A stretch of DNA of 64,000 bases, taken from contig JAUIMM010000113.1 of the NCBI GenBank assembly GCA_031769625.1, positions 8,800,501-8,864,500 on the forward strand. The letters run 5' to 3'. A program made the position numbers and the translations under genes. The DNA is from Taudactylus pleione (Eukaryota; Chordata; Amphibia; Anura; Myobatrachidae). A model generated the notes under the pieces. That model was given only the letters and a program-made list of their open reading frames with translations, did not search any database and was not told the origin of the DNA. Shown piece after piece: positions 46,367-55,740 of the stretch (position 1 is the first letter of the stretch; every line of letters begins with the position of its first letter).

Positions 46367-47278
46367 TCAATCTTCTCTTAGTACATCAAATCTATTTGAA
46401 TGATATATGGGCGGTCTAGGTTCTCTTTCATACCATCTTCTATCTCTTCTGAAGGATCTTTTTGGATACGCCCATTCTGATGTGTCTTTATTATAATAAT
46501 TACTTCCTGGATAACTAAGGTGGTTTTTCCCATTCTTCGGGTTCTGGTAATCCCCTGCATGATATTTGAAGAGTTTTTGATTGGAGTTAATTCTTCTGTC
46601 TGTGTTAGATAATCTACTGTTGCCCTTACTTTTTTCTCGAGTGGAGAATCCTACATGTCTTATTTCTTTTTCCTTCCTTTCTCTCTTGTATTTATGTTTT
46701 TTCTTTTTCTTTTTCACAATTTCTCTAATTCTCTCGGACTCTTGTCCTCCTTTCCTATAGAAATCATAATCCCTTTTTAATCTTCGTTGTTTCTTTTTAA
46801 TCAATTCTACAGTGTTTTTCTCTATCTGAATTTCTATTTCTTTCTCAATAATAGTAAATTCTGGAGAATTTCCAAAGGGTTGTACAAGTGTCTGTAATAC
46901 TATTATTCTTTCATTGTTAGATCTTAATTTATCTATCCTTTCTTTTATAATCAGGTTTATTAAAGAAAATGAGCATGTACTCAAAATATCCCTCCATTCT
47001 GTTTTGAAATTCTCACTGGAATCCTGGAAAGTGGGATTCTTTTTAATTCTTAAACCTTTTGGAATGATATTATCGGATAGATATTTTGTTAATGTTGCTA
47101 CTTCCCACCATAGACTATTCTCCTTAAGTAATAAGGAACTCAGGCTTTCCATGGCTGTTTCTAAATCATCATCAGTTGTTTCAGGCTGTATAGTACCAAT
47201 ATTAGAATCAAAGATTTCCTTCACACTCTCTACTCTATTTTTTAAATGATTGAACATTCTGCTGCCTGTATATTCCAA
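46367..47278 (-). CDS. PLE2 N-terminal protein region (303 aa)
   Basis: An open frame of 303 codons starting MEYTGSRMFNH, about 130 bp inside the 5' terminal repeat. It has a helical first half with LWWEVATLTKYLSDNIIPKG, typical of the region upstream of Penelope-like RTs. A very basic stretch at residues 189-208 (Lys-rich) is probably for nucleic-acid binding, and the tail is Arg/Tyr-rich. It probably represents the N-terminus of one polyprotein with the RT. Stops between 46366 and about 45830 now separate the two, by decay or because they were separate frames. Confidence 0.7.
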   Translation of the reverse strand: MEYTGSRMFNHLKNRVESVKEIFDSNIGTIQPETTDDDLETAMESLSSLLLKENSLWWEVATLTKYLSDNIIPKGLRIKKNPTFQDSSENFKTEWRDILSTCSFSLINLIIKERIDKLRSNNERIIVLQTLVQPFGNSPEFTIIEKEIEIQIEKNTVELIKKKQRRLKRDYDFYRKGGQESERIREIVKKKKKKHKYKRERKEKEIRHVGFSTREKSKGNSRLSNTDRRINSNQKLFKYHAGDYQNPKNGKNHLSYPGSNYYNKDTSEWAYPKRSFRRDRRWYEREPRPPIYHSNRFDVLRED

Positions 47279-47283
47279 TATAA

Positions 47284-47808
47284 TTGGGAAAGAAATCGTA
47301 TAAGTATTAATGATTGTATTGGAACACTCACGGCATGAATTTCAAAACAGTAGCAGCTCCAAAACCTTATCCTATCCTGCCCAACACAAGAAAAAATGAA
47401 CATAAAAGAAACCTATATATGTTTTAAACCATACCACATATAAATGAGTATGGTACGTCATCATATTGTTTGATTGAGAAAGATAGGATCCATCTCCTGA
47501 AAATATTTCTGCAAATAACTTCATCTGCATGATTATTTGGACAAAACAATTCTACACATGTGTTTTTTCCTTGTTTTCTTGTCATTTTATATATTGAATA
47601 TTTCAAGAGGAATTTCTGAAGAGAGCGACAAGCGACATAAGGACTGTTTTTCAACTTAAGTATAATATTCTGAGTAGCGCTCCTGTGACATTATCTAAAC
47701 TTATCATTTATGTTCATTTTTTATTGTGTTTTGCAGAATAGGATAAGGTTTTGGAGCTGCTACTGTTCACGCCGTGAGTGTTCCAATACAATCATTAATA
47801 CTTATACG
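47284..47808 (-). repeat. PLE2 5' pseudo-LTR with inverted ends
   Basis: The central part, 47400-47700, is the inverted copy of 36326-36620. The outer parts 47284-47400 and 47700-47808 are inverted relative to each other: GAACACTCACGGC occurs at about 47324 on the + strand and its complement GCCGTGAGTGTTC at about 47771. The 5' end can therefore fold into a large hairpin. Confidence 0.8.
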
Positions 47809-47820
47809 ATCATCCCAGTG

Positions 47821-48045
47821 TGTACCTGGCATTACAGTATTACTGTGCCTTATATTTGTTGTTTAATGTATTAGCACATGCAGGTGAGGGATGTGTGGTT
47901 GCAGGGGTTGAGGTGGTGATGTGGTCAACAGAGGCCCCCAGAGACATCAGTGTACCGGGCCCCAAGATTTCTGTTGCCGGCCCTGTATATATATATATAT
48001 ACATACATATATATATTTATACAGATAGATAGAATAGATATATAT
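47821..48045. other. Right end of split MITE and decayed hAT terminus
   Basis: The right terminus of the GGTGGGTACACACTGG MITE ends near 47830. Near 47970-47983, TTGCCGGCCCTG looks like the terminal part of a CAGGGCCGGATTA-type hAT element, followed by a TA run (47984-48020). Confidence 0.5.
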
Positions 48046-48420
48046 ACAGGGGATGAAGTCGGCACCCTGTCGTGTGGGATGCCAACAGTCTGAATACTGG
48101 TGCCAAAATCCTGAAGGTAAGTATTGGGGTGTTAGGGGGAGGGCTAGGCACTGGGGAGGGGGAGGTTAGTTTTAGTCACTAGGGGGAGGTTAGGTTTAGG
48201 TATCGGGGAGGGGGTGTTAGGTTTAGGGTGCGGGGAGGGGGAGATTGGGCTTAGGCACTAGAGGGGTAGGTTAGGGTTAGGCACCAGGGAGGGGGGTTAC
48301 GGTAGAGGTTAGGGAGAAACTTATCTTCTAATGGGTGTCTGGATATTGGCTGTGGGGATGCCATTGTCGGTATTGTGACCTGCGGCATCCCGAAAACTAG
48401 GATTTCATACCCAACCCATA
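48046..48420. mobile_element. Element with TTAGG-rich inner repeats (copy 1)
   Basis: Terminal parts such as GGCACCCTGTCGTGTGGGAT and CATCCCGAAAACTAGGAT surround units of GGGGAGGTTAGGTTTAGG. The family recurs at 49278, 57345 and 62855, each with mirrored GGGATGCCGGCGGTC-like ends. The inner units resemble but are not regular telomere repeats. Confidence 0.6.
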
Positions 48421-48438
48421 TACACACAGTTACACACA

Positions 48439-48440
<2 letters not shown>

Positions 48441-48475
<35 letters not shown>
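48441..48475. repeat. TA microsatellite
   Basis: A short TA run after a TGTGTATA stretch. Confidence 0.9.
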
Positions 48476-48476
<1 letters not shown>

Positions 48477-48499
48477 GCATATACACACACAATTTCTGT

Positions 48500-48718
48500 T
48501 AGGTCGGTACTCCTTTGCTTCATAGGAACACCGCGGTGCCAGCAGACGAATTTTAAACCAACATACACCCACATGCAGCGGCACTCATCAGATTTTCTTA
48601 AATAATTCAAGTTCCAGACAGTCCTTCAACGTTTCGTTTTTTTTCAATCCTGATGAAGGGTTGAAATAAACCCAAAACATTGAAGGACTGTTTGGAACTT
48701 GAATTATTTAAGAAAATA
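48500..48718 (+). mobile_element. PLE fragment with hammerhead-like hairpin
   Basis: TTAAATAATTCAAGTTCCAG at 48598 pairs with GGAACTTGAATTATTTAAG near 48695. Between them are GTCCTTCAACGTTTCG and CCTGATGAAGGGTTG...ACCCAAAACATTGAAGGAC. The order (stem III arm, CTGATGA, stem II, then AAAA for GAAA) resembles a decayed hammerhead of Penelope-like elements. The first core A-run has lost its G. Confidence 0.45.
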
Positions 48719-48779
48719 TATACATATAATCTTTTGGCGTCAGCGTATAAACACTAAAATTGGTGGTGGGGTTATATGC

Positions 48780-48836
48780 TAGGGGGCACCAGCCAAAATC
48801 TTGCCTAGGGCACCATATTGGCTAGAGCTGGCTCTG
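48780..48836. mobile_element. Terminal fragment of CAGAGCCAGCC-type hAT
   Basis: GCCTAGGGCACCATATTGG and AGAGCTGGCTCTG match the right end of the hAT element at 26016-27543. No left end is found nearby. Confidence 0.65.
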
Positions 48837-48962
48837 GCTGGGAGCCTGTCTCACTCCCTACTCACAGTAACTCTCCACTCACTACACTAAGCTTCAGTGT
48901 CCATTGATTCTCCAACCTGCATCACTGTGTCTTCTTTTGCTGCAGAGCTCCGATCTCTAAAC

Positions 48963-49265
48963 CATACCTGCCGACTTTTATTATCTGCACCCCGGGAGAT
49001 GCCCGGAGAGCAGACACAACTGGCCACTTTGGGGGTCAGGGCCGGGTTCCTATGTCATTAGGCCCTGCCCCCATCATGGCAAACTGATGCGAATCGCGGG
49101 AGCACGAGGCAAGGGTGGGGCTAAATTACACACTTTCACTTCATTTAGTTCTCCCCCTCCATATGGAGCAGCGATTCATGGCATTTATGCCGTGATTCCC
49201 AGCAATTATCTCTCTCCCTTAGGTGTGGGAGCCTCCCGCACCTGCCGGAAGAGTAGGTAAGTTTG
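48963..49265. mobile_element. hAT element, CATACCTGCC family
   Basis: The left end is CATACCTGCCGAC and the right end AGAGTAGGTAAGTTTG. The 8-bp flanks CTCTAAAC (48955-48962) and CTATAAAT (49266-49273) agree at six positions. It is an older relative of the element at 52180. Confidence 0.7.
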
Positions 49266-49277
49266 CTATAAATGGGT

Positions 49278-49555
49278 TGGATTCTATTGGTCGGGATGCC
49301 ATCGGTCAGAATACCGACAGCAGCATCCCGACAGTCAGAATCCCGACACCCTTAGGTAAGTAAGCAAACACTAACCCTCACCCTAACCATCCCTACCCGG
49401 TACCTAACCCTAATCTCCCCCCTTAGTGCCTAACCCTAACCTTCCCAGTGCCTAAACCTAACCCTCCCCCAATACTTACCTTCAGGATGCCGGCAGTTGG
49501 GATTTCGGCGCCGGTATTTCGACCGCCGGAATCCAGCATGCTTGGACTACATCCC
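49278..49555. mobile_element. Element with CCCTAA-rich inner repeats (copy 2)
   Basis: It starts near GATTCTATTGGTCGGGATGC and ends near GACCGCCGGAATCCAGCATG, with CCTAACCCTAACC-like units inside. Mirrored partner ends (GTCGGGATGC and GCATCC..., CGGTCAGAATACCGAC) indicate a non-autonomous DNA transposon. The TSD is not secure. Confidence 0.6.
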
Positions 49556-50289
49556 CTCTAAACATTGCAGTGCCCTTCCTGGCCACGTGACACTCTCCTA
49601 CCTGCATCACTGTCTTCTCTTGCTGCTGAGCTCCGATCTCTAAACACTGCAGTGCACTTCCTGGTCACATGACACATTCAAGGTGTTCATCAGTGCTCAA
49701 GGCACGCCCTCCATACTGAGAGGCATGCCTCTATTAGCTCTCTTTCTGTGCAGCTTACTGCCCATGGTGTGGCCCCATCCCCACCTCCGCAAGCAGTGTC
49801 TAACTATACAGAAGTAAGGCTCAGCTGTTGCTGCTTCATCTCTCATCTCCCTGCAGTCCCAGGGAGCTCCACAAAGCTGGTCAGTGCTAACTATAACAAT
49901 GATTATAATAAACAAGATGTTTATAAGTTATAAATATCTTCTTTGTATTTTTCTAATCATTTTCATATCAAATCTCAGGAACATGACAGGGGAGGCTCAG
50001 CCTAACCCTGACTGCACGTCCCTGATTGAAATTACCTTTTACTCTTAACCAAATAATTCAATAGTATTTTGGGGGAATTATTGTAAAACTGTTTTTAAAT
50101 TACCACAGAGGAAATATTTTATTGAACAATATTGGAAAAAAAGTAATGATTTCTAGCTGTGACCAAGGAGCAGGGTAGGCAACAGAAATCCTAGGGCCAG
50201 GTAAAGCATATCATCATAGAACAAAGGTAATATGTTCTTTTTTGGTCTTAATGTAGATTATAGTTCCCCAGTCTTTTCCTTCTAATCTT
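49556..50289. other. Intron sequence, no gene recognised
   Basis: Contains a second version of CTGCATCACTGTCTTCT...CTCCGATCTCTAAAC, seen also at 48918-48962, so part of this is a local or repeat-derived duplication. Nothing codes recognisably. Confidence 0.5.
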
Positions 50290-51080
50290 GAAAGTTGCAG
50301 AAAATCATCAGCCCCTTCCCCACTGTGTATCTCCAGCAGCCTGTTTCCACTCTGTGCCTCAGCTTCCCCATGTGTCTCTCAAGCAGCCTCAGCCCTCCCA
50401 TGTCTCTCCAGCACCCACAGCCCCCCTGTATCTCTCCATAGTGTCAACCCCCTTGTGTCTTCCCAGCATACTAAGCTGACCATTTCTCTATAGCCTAAGC
50501 CTCCCTGTATCTCTTTAGAAGCCTATGCTCACCCTGTACTGTGTTTCTCCATATCGTCAGCCCCTCCTGTGTCTCTCCAGCAGCCATAGCACCCTCCACC
50601 CCCTGTGCCTCTCCATAGCCTCAGCTACCCTCCATGTCTCTCCAGCAGCATCAGCTCTCCCCCTGTGTCTCTGCAGTAGCCTCAGCTGTCCCTTCATATA
50701 TCTCCATAGCCTCAGCTCCCACCCATGTCTCTCCAGCAGCCACAGCTCCCACCCATGTCTCTCCGTTAGCCTCAGCCCCCCTCCATGTCTCTCCAGCAGC
50801 CTCAGCTCCCACCGATGTCTCTCCAGCAGCCTCAGCTCCCCTCCCTTAGTCTCTTCATGTCTCAGCCCCCTTCTGTCTCTCCATAACCTTAACTCCCCCT
50901 TGTCTCTTCATAGCCTCAGCTAACCCTCTGTGTCTCTCCAGCAACTTATGCGCCACTTTGTGCCACTGCAGCAGCCTCAGCCACCACTGTGTTTCTACAT
51001 AACCTCAGCTTCCCCCTCCCTGTGTCTCTCCATGGATCAACCCCCCTCTGTCTCTCCATAGTCTCAGCCACCCCCATCTC
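50290..51080. repeat. Degenerate minisatellite of CTCCAGCAGCCTCAGC units
   Basis: Roughly 28-30-bp units such as CCTCAGCTCCC plus CCATGTCTCTCCAGCAG, about 25 copies with many indels. Overlapping Ser/Pro/His frames are repeat by-products. No splice or domain evidence for a protein. Confidence 0.85.
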
Positions 51081-51738
51081 TCTCAAAAGCCTGGATCTTC
51101 TGCTTGCTCCTCCTCATGGTGGCAGTGGCAGGCTCCTCACTCCACTGTTCTTCAGAGCACAGATGTCATGATGTCAAGCTTGCTGTGTCTGACAAAATGA
51201 AATAAAACTTTTTTGTGCTGTGTGATGCCATTGAAGGAGTGCATTTTTCTTTACAACAATGGCTCAGACATGGTCTGGTCACAATGACAGGACTGGCACT
51301 GGGGGAAGGGAGGAAGGTCTGAGTGGGTAGGGTTCCTCAGAATCTCAGAATCTCAGGTCCTGGTACAGGTGTTCCCCTTGCACCCCCATGTTGCCAGGCC
51401 TGCCAAGGAGTCAGTCATGATCCATATAGGAGATTCCTCAGATGAGGACAGAAAGCCAGGGGGTTAGTGTGGCTAGGGAACAATCAGGAGAGTGACAGTG
51501 ATGAGGTCTCCCTACTGCAGCTAAACCCAGGTTTGGCTAGACCTGCCCAAAGACGCGAAGTCTAACTCACTTGGTGGTCTTCACCGGTGACCCCTCCAGT
51601 TGGGATATGGGTTTCGCTGCACCAAGTGAGCAGGTTGCGGCCCTCTGGACAGGTAACTGAGAGTGGCAGGAAGACCGGTAACTATATTTACAAGAGTTAG
51701 CACTGGAAACCCTAGGAATGTAATAACACTAAGAAACA
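51081..51738. other. Intron sequence, no gene recognised
   Basis: No coding or RNA feature. Sequence around 51300-51640 is moderately GC-rich and may be a decayed repeat. Confidence 0.45.
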
Positions 51739-51960
51739 CTAGAATAGAAATGCACTGAGAAATGGAGCCAGTTGCTGACTTGCACTGAGAAACACAGGGA
51801 AATTTGACACAGGAATGCACTGAGAAAAGGAACCAGTCTCTGCACTGAGAAACACAGAGAAATGTAACACAGGAATGCACTGAGAATTGTAAAGCATCCA
51901 GTCGCTGACTTGCACTGAGAACACAGGGAAATGTAACACAGGAATGCACTGAGAGTTGTT
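51739..51960. repeat. Minisatellite of CACTGAGAAACACAGGGAAA units
   Basis: Five to six units of about 36-60 bp, each with GGAATGCACTGAGAA and AAACACAGGGAAATG parts. The minus-strand frames here follow the repeat. Confidence 0.8.
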
Positions 51961-52179
51961 AAGGATCCAGCTGAGAGCTAACTAGTAATTACCATGAAAG
52001 CTGACACCAGTAACAGAGGGAGGCTACTGGGGAACTATAAATAGCAACCAATCAGATTCTAGCTTTTAAATGTTAAGTATAATCTGAATGGTTGCTATGG
52101 GCAACATCTCCACTTCTGAAAACTCTTACTTTAGTAAATATACACCCTTGTGTCCTAAGGTAAGTAGTTGTGCTATACA

Positions 52180-52540
52180 CATACTTGCCGACATTCAGCT
52201 CCCTCCTTCCGGGAGGGAGCTGAATGCCTGCATTGTGTGGGGGGTGTGGCCGGGCTATGATGTCGTTTTGGGGGCAGGGGCGTGACTGCACGATCGCGTC
52301 ATCGTGGCCTCGCCCCCTCTTCACAATGCCGGAAAAAAGGCATTGTGAAGCAGGGGGCGGAGCCACGATGACGCGATTCAGCGCGAATCGTGTCATCGGG
52401 CCCCCTGCCAGCGGGGTTTTTTACTATTAGTCTGGGGGGGTAGGCGGCAGCCGGGAGGCTTGCCTGCCTTTCCGGGAGGTCGGGAGCGGCACCCGATATT
52501 CGGGAGGCTCCCGACCAAATCGGGAGGGTAGGCAAGCCTG
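52180..52540. mobile_element. hAT element, CATACTTGCC / CAGGCTTGCC family (intact)
   Basis: The left end is CATACTTGCCGAC and the right end GTAGGCAAGCCTG. A perfect 8-bp TSD, GCTATACA, lies at 52172-52179 and 52541-52548. Hairpins include AGCTCCCTCC with GGAGGGAGCT and a CAATGCC pair. The best-bounded member of a family also seen at 11078, 32575 and 48963. Confidence 0.93.
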
Positions 52541-52935
52541 GCTATACAGTGGTGCAGTTCATCAATTATTCTACATATCCTTAGTGCCTGCTGCTTGTAG
52601 GGTAGCAGTGATCCGGAATGTATTTTATACTGTCTTCCTGCTGGAAATATCGTCACTACAATGACAGTATTTGTACTTGTGCACCATTTATAGTAAGAGT
52701 ACTGCAGAATTATATACTGTAACTTTTAACACTGGTTTGCAGAGCATTTTTGCATGTTTTGTGGTATATTGATCCTAACATCAATCAGTCCGTATAATAT
52801 ATAGATAATTGTCCAAATAATTCTAGAAAAAGTGCTGGAATTTGTTCTAAAAAGCTAAACTATATCTAAACCAATATATGTCTTTATTTTGGGTCACATT
52901 TGTTGAATCCTGAGCTCAGGGCCTTAAGGAAGTGT

Positions 52936-53518
52936 GGGCCTGATTCAGACCCACTCGCTAGGATGCGAACGCTCGTAGCTGGCCAATAGTCGCTCTTCTG
53001 CACATGCGTATGCATCGCAGTGTGCGAATGAGAGCGAGAGACCGGGATGCGTTCGCTCGCTGCACATAGACAGCCCAGCAGAGTGAGTGACAGGAGAGGC
53101 CATTTGTGGGTGGTAACAGGGGCAGGCCACTACTAACGGAGGAGTGAAGGTGCGAATGCAGGCATGCTTGAGAACTTCAACGCCGTTTCAGAGGCATGCA
53201 TAATTAAAAGGCAGCGTCATAGTGCATGTCACTTGGTGCCATTTCACTCTGAAATGCTTGCAGTGCTTGCGGTAGGGTATAGCCAACCACAAGCGCTGCA
53301 TTTGCTTCCGATGGTACCCGATGTACCGATGGTTACATACAATTCCCGGAGATGACGTGCGCAAGTGGGCATCTGCATACACAAAGTGATCACGCGCAAA
53401 GACATAGTGGGCGTGCTTATGCCTTGCCGTGCGATCGCCTGTCTTGCTGGGTGTGTGCCAGATTTGCATATGCTGGGAGCGAGAATGCGCATCTAGTGAG
53501 TGTGTCTGAATCAGGCCC
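52936..53518. mobile_element. GGGCCTGATTCAGACCCACT MITE
   Basis: The ends are GGGCCTGATTCAGACCCACT and GTGTCTGAATCAGGCCC, with TSD TGT (52933-52935 and 53519-53521). The inside resembles the large-hairpin subfamily (for example TGCATAATTAAAAGGCAGCG compared with the copy at 27904). The first 20 bases match the left end of the three-gene Harbinger element except at position 3. Confidence 0.92.
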
Positions 53519-53905
53519 TGTGTTTTAAAAGGTGCCACCACACCAGAGCACAAGGAGAAGCATTCATAGCTCAACTACCTGGCTGCTCAAGACCCAGCCC
53601 CCTCTTTGTGGGCTAATGAAAACGCATGTTCTGTGGGCATTGGGCAGTGGGGGCCGGCACAGGGAGCGGATGCGCCCTACTACGACCCAGCTTGTCATAA
53701 ATTAAAATGTGAGTTTCATTACTTTTTTTGGAAAAAGACCTGTTTATAACTGTCTGCCAATGATGTGAATAGAACAAAACCAGTGAACGTTTATTTGTTT
53801 ATCTGTTTGTTTCAAAGTAACGATTTGGCAGACTGACAAACATACTGTAATGTGATACTATAAAGTGAAGATCATACAAAATAAACACGGGAGTTATATG
53901 ACTTA

Positions 53906-55274
53906 GGGTTCTATTTACTATAAGCCGCATTTTGAATGCAGATTGTATGTCGCTATGGGTCTCGCACCAAAGGGGGCGTACTGTCGATGTTGATTGACAG
54001 CACGCCCCCTTTGGTGGGCGTGCCGGGGGCATTGCTACCCAGACGGAGGCGTTCCCATGGGAACGCCTACCGTCTGGGGCCGGCCTCACTGACATCACTA
54101 GTGATGTCAGTGGGAGTGCTTTTGGCTCTGATAGAGCCAAAAGCACTCCTGGGCTTGTGGCAGCGAGACCCTACCGCAGGGTCTCGTCGCAAGCCCAATG
54201 GTCGCGATGGTCTTGACCATCGCGACCATCTTTTTGGCTGCTCACATAAGCTGTGGGTGGTCACCTACAGCTTTGCGAGCGGCCAGGAGGCCGCTCCAAT
54301 ATTAGTCAGGAGGGCCCTGATTCAGAGCGAGCGCTCTTGACAGAGCATCTGGCTCTGAATCAGGCCCTGAATTCACATTGCGAATTCAGCCAATATCACA
54401 GGGATTTACTAAAAATCCTTTGCAGGGACATAGCTTGCGATAAAGCTCTGTCCCTGCAAATCCCCTCCGCACACTTATCACGGTATTTTCGCAAAAAGTA
54501 CCGTGACAAGTGCCCATGCATGCACCGACCGTCACTAAGCCCCGCCCCCCATCACTAAGCCCCGCCCCTGCGATCGCGACCCTTCCCCCCTGTGACCCCC
54601 ATCACTTAATTGAACTTACCTCCGGTGATCCGGTGATGTCCCCCATGGCTCCGGTCAGCTGACATCCCATCCTGCACCCGGATGGAGCCCGGTCAGGTGC
54701 CAACCGGGCCTCAGTGCAGGATGGGAGACCAGCTGACCGGAGGGAGGACATCACCGGAGCACCGATCTCCAGTCCCTGGACTCAGGTAAGTTATTTTTTT
54801 ACAATTTTTTTACAATTTTTTTAGCAGTGTATCAGCATGTTATGTTAAGTTAATTTTTTTAAACTTTTTTTTACAGTGAATCAGCGTGTGGTCTGTTTAG
54901 ACCACACAGCTGATCACTGGGGCCGGCTCCGGGCTCTGCTCTGCCTGTTAGAGTGGAGCAGGAGTCTGGTAACTGGGGGAGACCCTGGATAACGCCACCT
55001 CCAGGTGGCGTTATTATCACATGGCTTCCCCCTGTATTTTTTACACAATTTATTTTTAGTAACTACCAAGCAGATTGCATTTCCCATTACAATGATGGGA
55101 CATGAGATCTGATTACTAAAAATAAGTGACAATTAGGGGTTGGAGTAGAATTTTACGAATTCTACTCCAATTGGCCTTTAGTAACTTTAGGTGATACTAA
55201 AATAATGTGAAAAGGCTGTGAAAACACCTTTTTTAACTTTATTTTAGTAAAAATTATTATAATAAATAGAGCCC
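53906..55274. mobile_element. Harbinger-type MITE, GGGCTCTATTTACTA family (copy 2), with insertion
   Basis: The ends are GGGTTCTATTTACTA and AATAAATAGAGCCC, with a perfect TSD TTA (53903-53905 and 55275-55277). It aligns with 29082-29936, including the CTGAATTC...GAATTCAG hairpin and CAGCTGACCGGAGGGAGGAC. It contains a poly-hairpin MITE fragment at about 53949-54367. It ends 121 bp before carbonic anhydrase exon 3. Confidence 0.92.
53949..54367. mobile_element. Poly-hairpin MITE (copy 5), left part missing
   Basis: Starts inside a hairpin (TCGCTATGGGTCTCGCACC) and ends GGCTCTGAATCAGGCCC. Its order of hairpins matches 10528-10972, but about 100 bp including the left terminus is absent. Its 54114-54148 hairpin has arms GAGTGCTTTTGGCTC and GAGCCAAAAGCACTC. 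Confidence 0.88.
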
Positions 55275-55398
55275 TTAAAGTTAATAATTTACCATTAACA
55301 CATACACCTGATTTTTATCAAGTTCATTAGCTTGGTTCTTTTATCAGTAGCAATTTGCCGAACTGTGTTCTAAGAAATGTTCTAATTTTTGTTACTAG

Positions 55399-55517
55399 TG
55401 GTAAGTGGTGGACCGCTTCATGGAAGCTACAGATTGCGTCAGTCACATTTTCACTGGGGGCCATGTGATGACTATGGAGCTGAGCATAAGGTGGATGGTA
55501 AAGACTATCCGGCAGAG
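55399..55517 (+). CDS. ca13-like: Alpha-carbonic anhydrase, exon 3
   Basis: The acceptor is TTTTTGTTACTAG and the donor GGCAGAG|GTAGGT. The 119-bp length matches exon 3 as I know it in this family. The first two bases complete the Val codon begun by exon 2, giving [15 protein letters not shown]. Two zinc ligands, His94 and His96 (CA2 numbering), lie in SHFHWG, and Glu106 is in GAEHKVDG. Arg91 with the preceding GSYRL is as in CA13, supporting that paralogue. Position 93 is Ser where Phe or Val is usual, a change next to a zinc ligand. The exon ends in phase 0 with Ala-Glu, the Glu being the conserved residue 117 before His119. It lies between a Harbinger MITE (ending 55274) and a poly-hairpin MITE (starting 55741). 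Confidence 0.97.
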
Positions 55518-55740
55518 GTAGGTCAATCACTGATTCATGGTTTATGTACTGTAGCTTAAATCTGTATGCTACTGTATTTCTACTTATCCGGAGCTTAGGA
55601 TATAAATCTCTACATCATAATTGCTGCATTTAAATAGCAAATTAAACACATTTTAAGCATCTCATTGTAATCTTTTTTTAAATGTCCTCCAACAAGGGTT
55701 CAAAATCTCTCTGAAGGGTAGCCAGTTACATACACACAGA

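Larger units (their letters stand above)
36319..47808 (-). mobile_element. Penelope-like element (PLE2) containing nested insertions
   Basis: The minus-strand element is bounded by a 12-bp duplication, ATCATCCCAGTG, at 36307-36318 and 47809-47820. About 290 bp of terminal repeat is present at both ends in opposite orientation (about 36326-36620 and 47400-47700), as allowed for PLE pseudo-LTRs. Removing the Harbinger element (37029 to about 43796) and the MITE (44008-44556) leaves roughly 4.2 kb, a plausible PLE length. It carries an N-terminal basic protein and an RT; the GIY-YIG core is not found and was probably lost at the Harbinger junction. Confidence 0.85.

Noticed and set aside
50288..51171. 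Ser/Pro/His-rich proteins on the + strand
   Set aside because: They follow a degenerate minisatellite of CTCCAGCAGCC units; overlapping frames encode the same kind of repeat.
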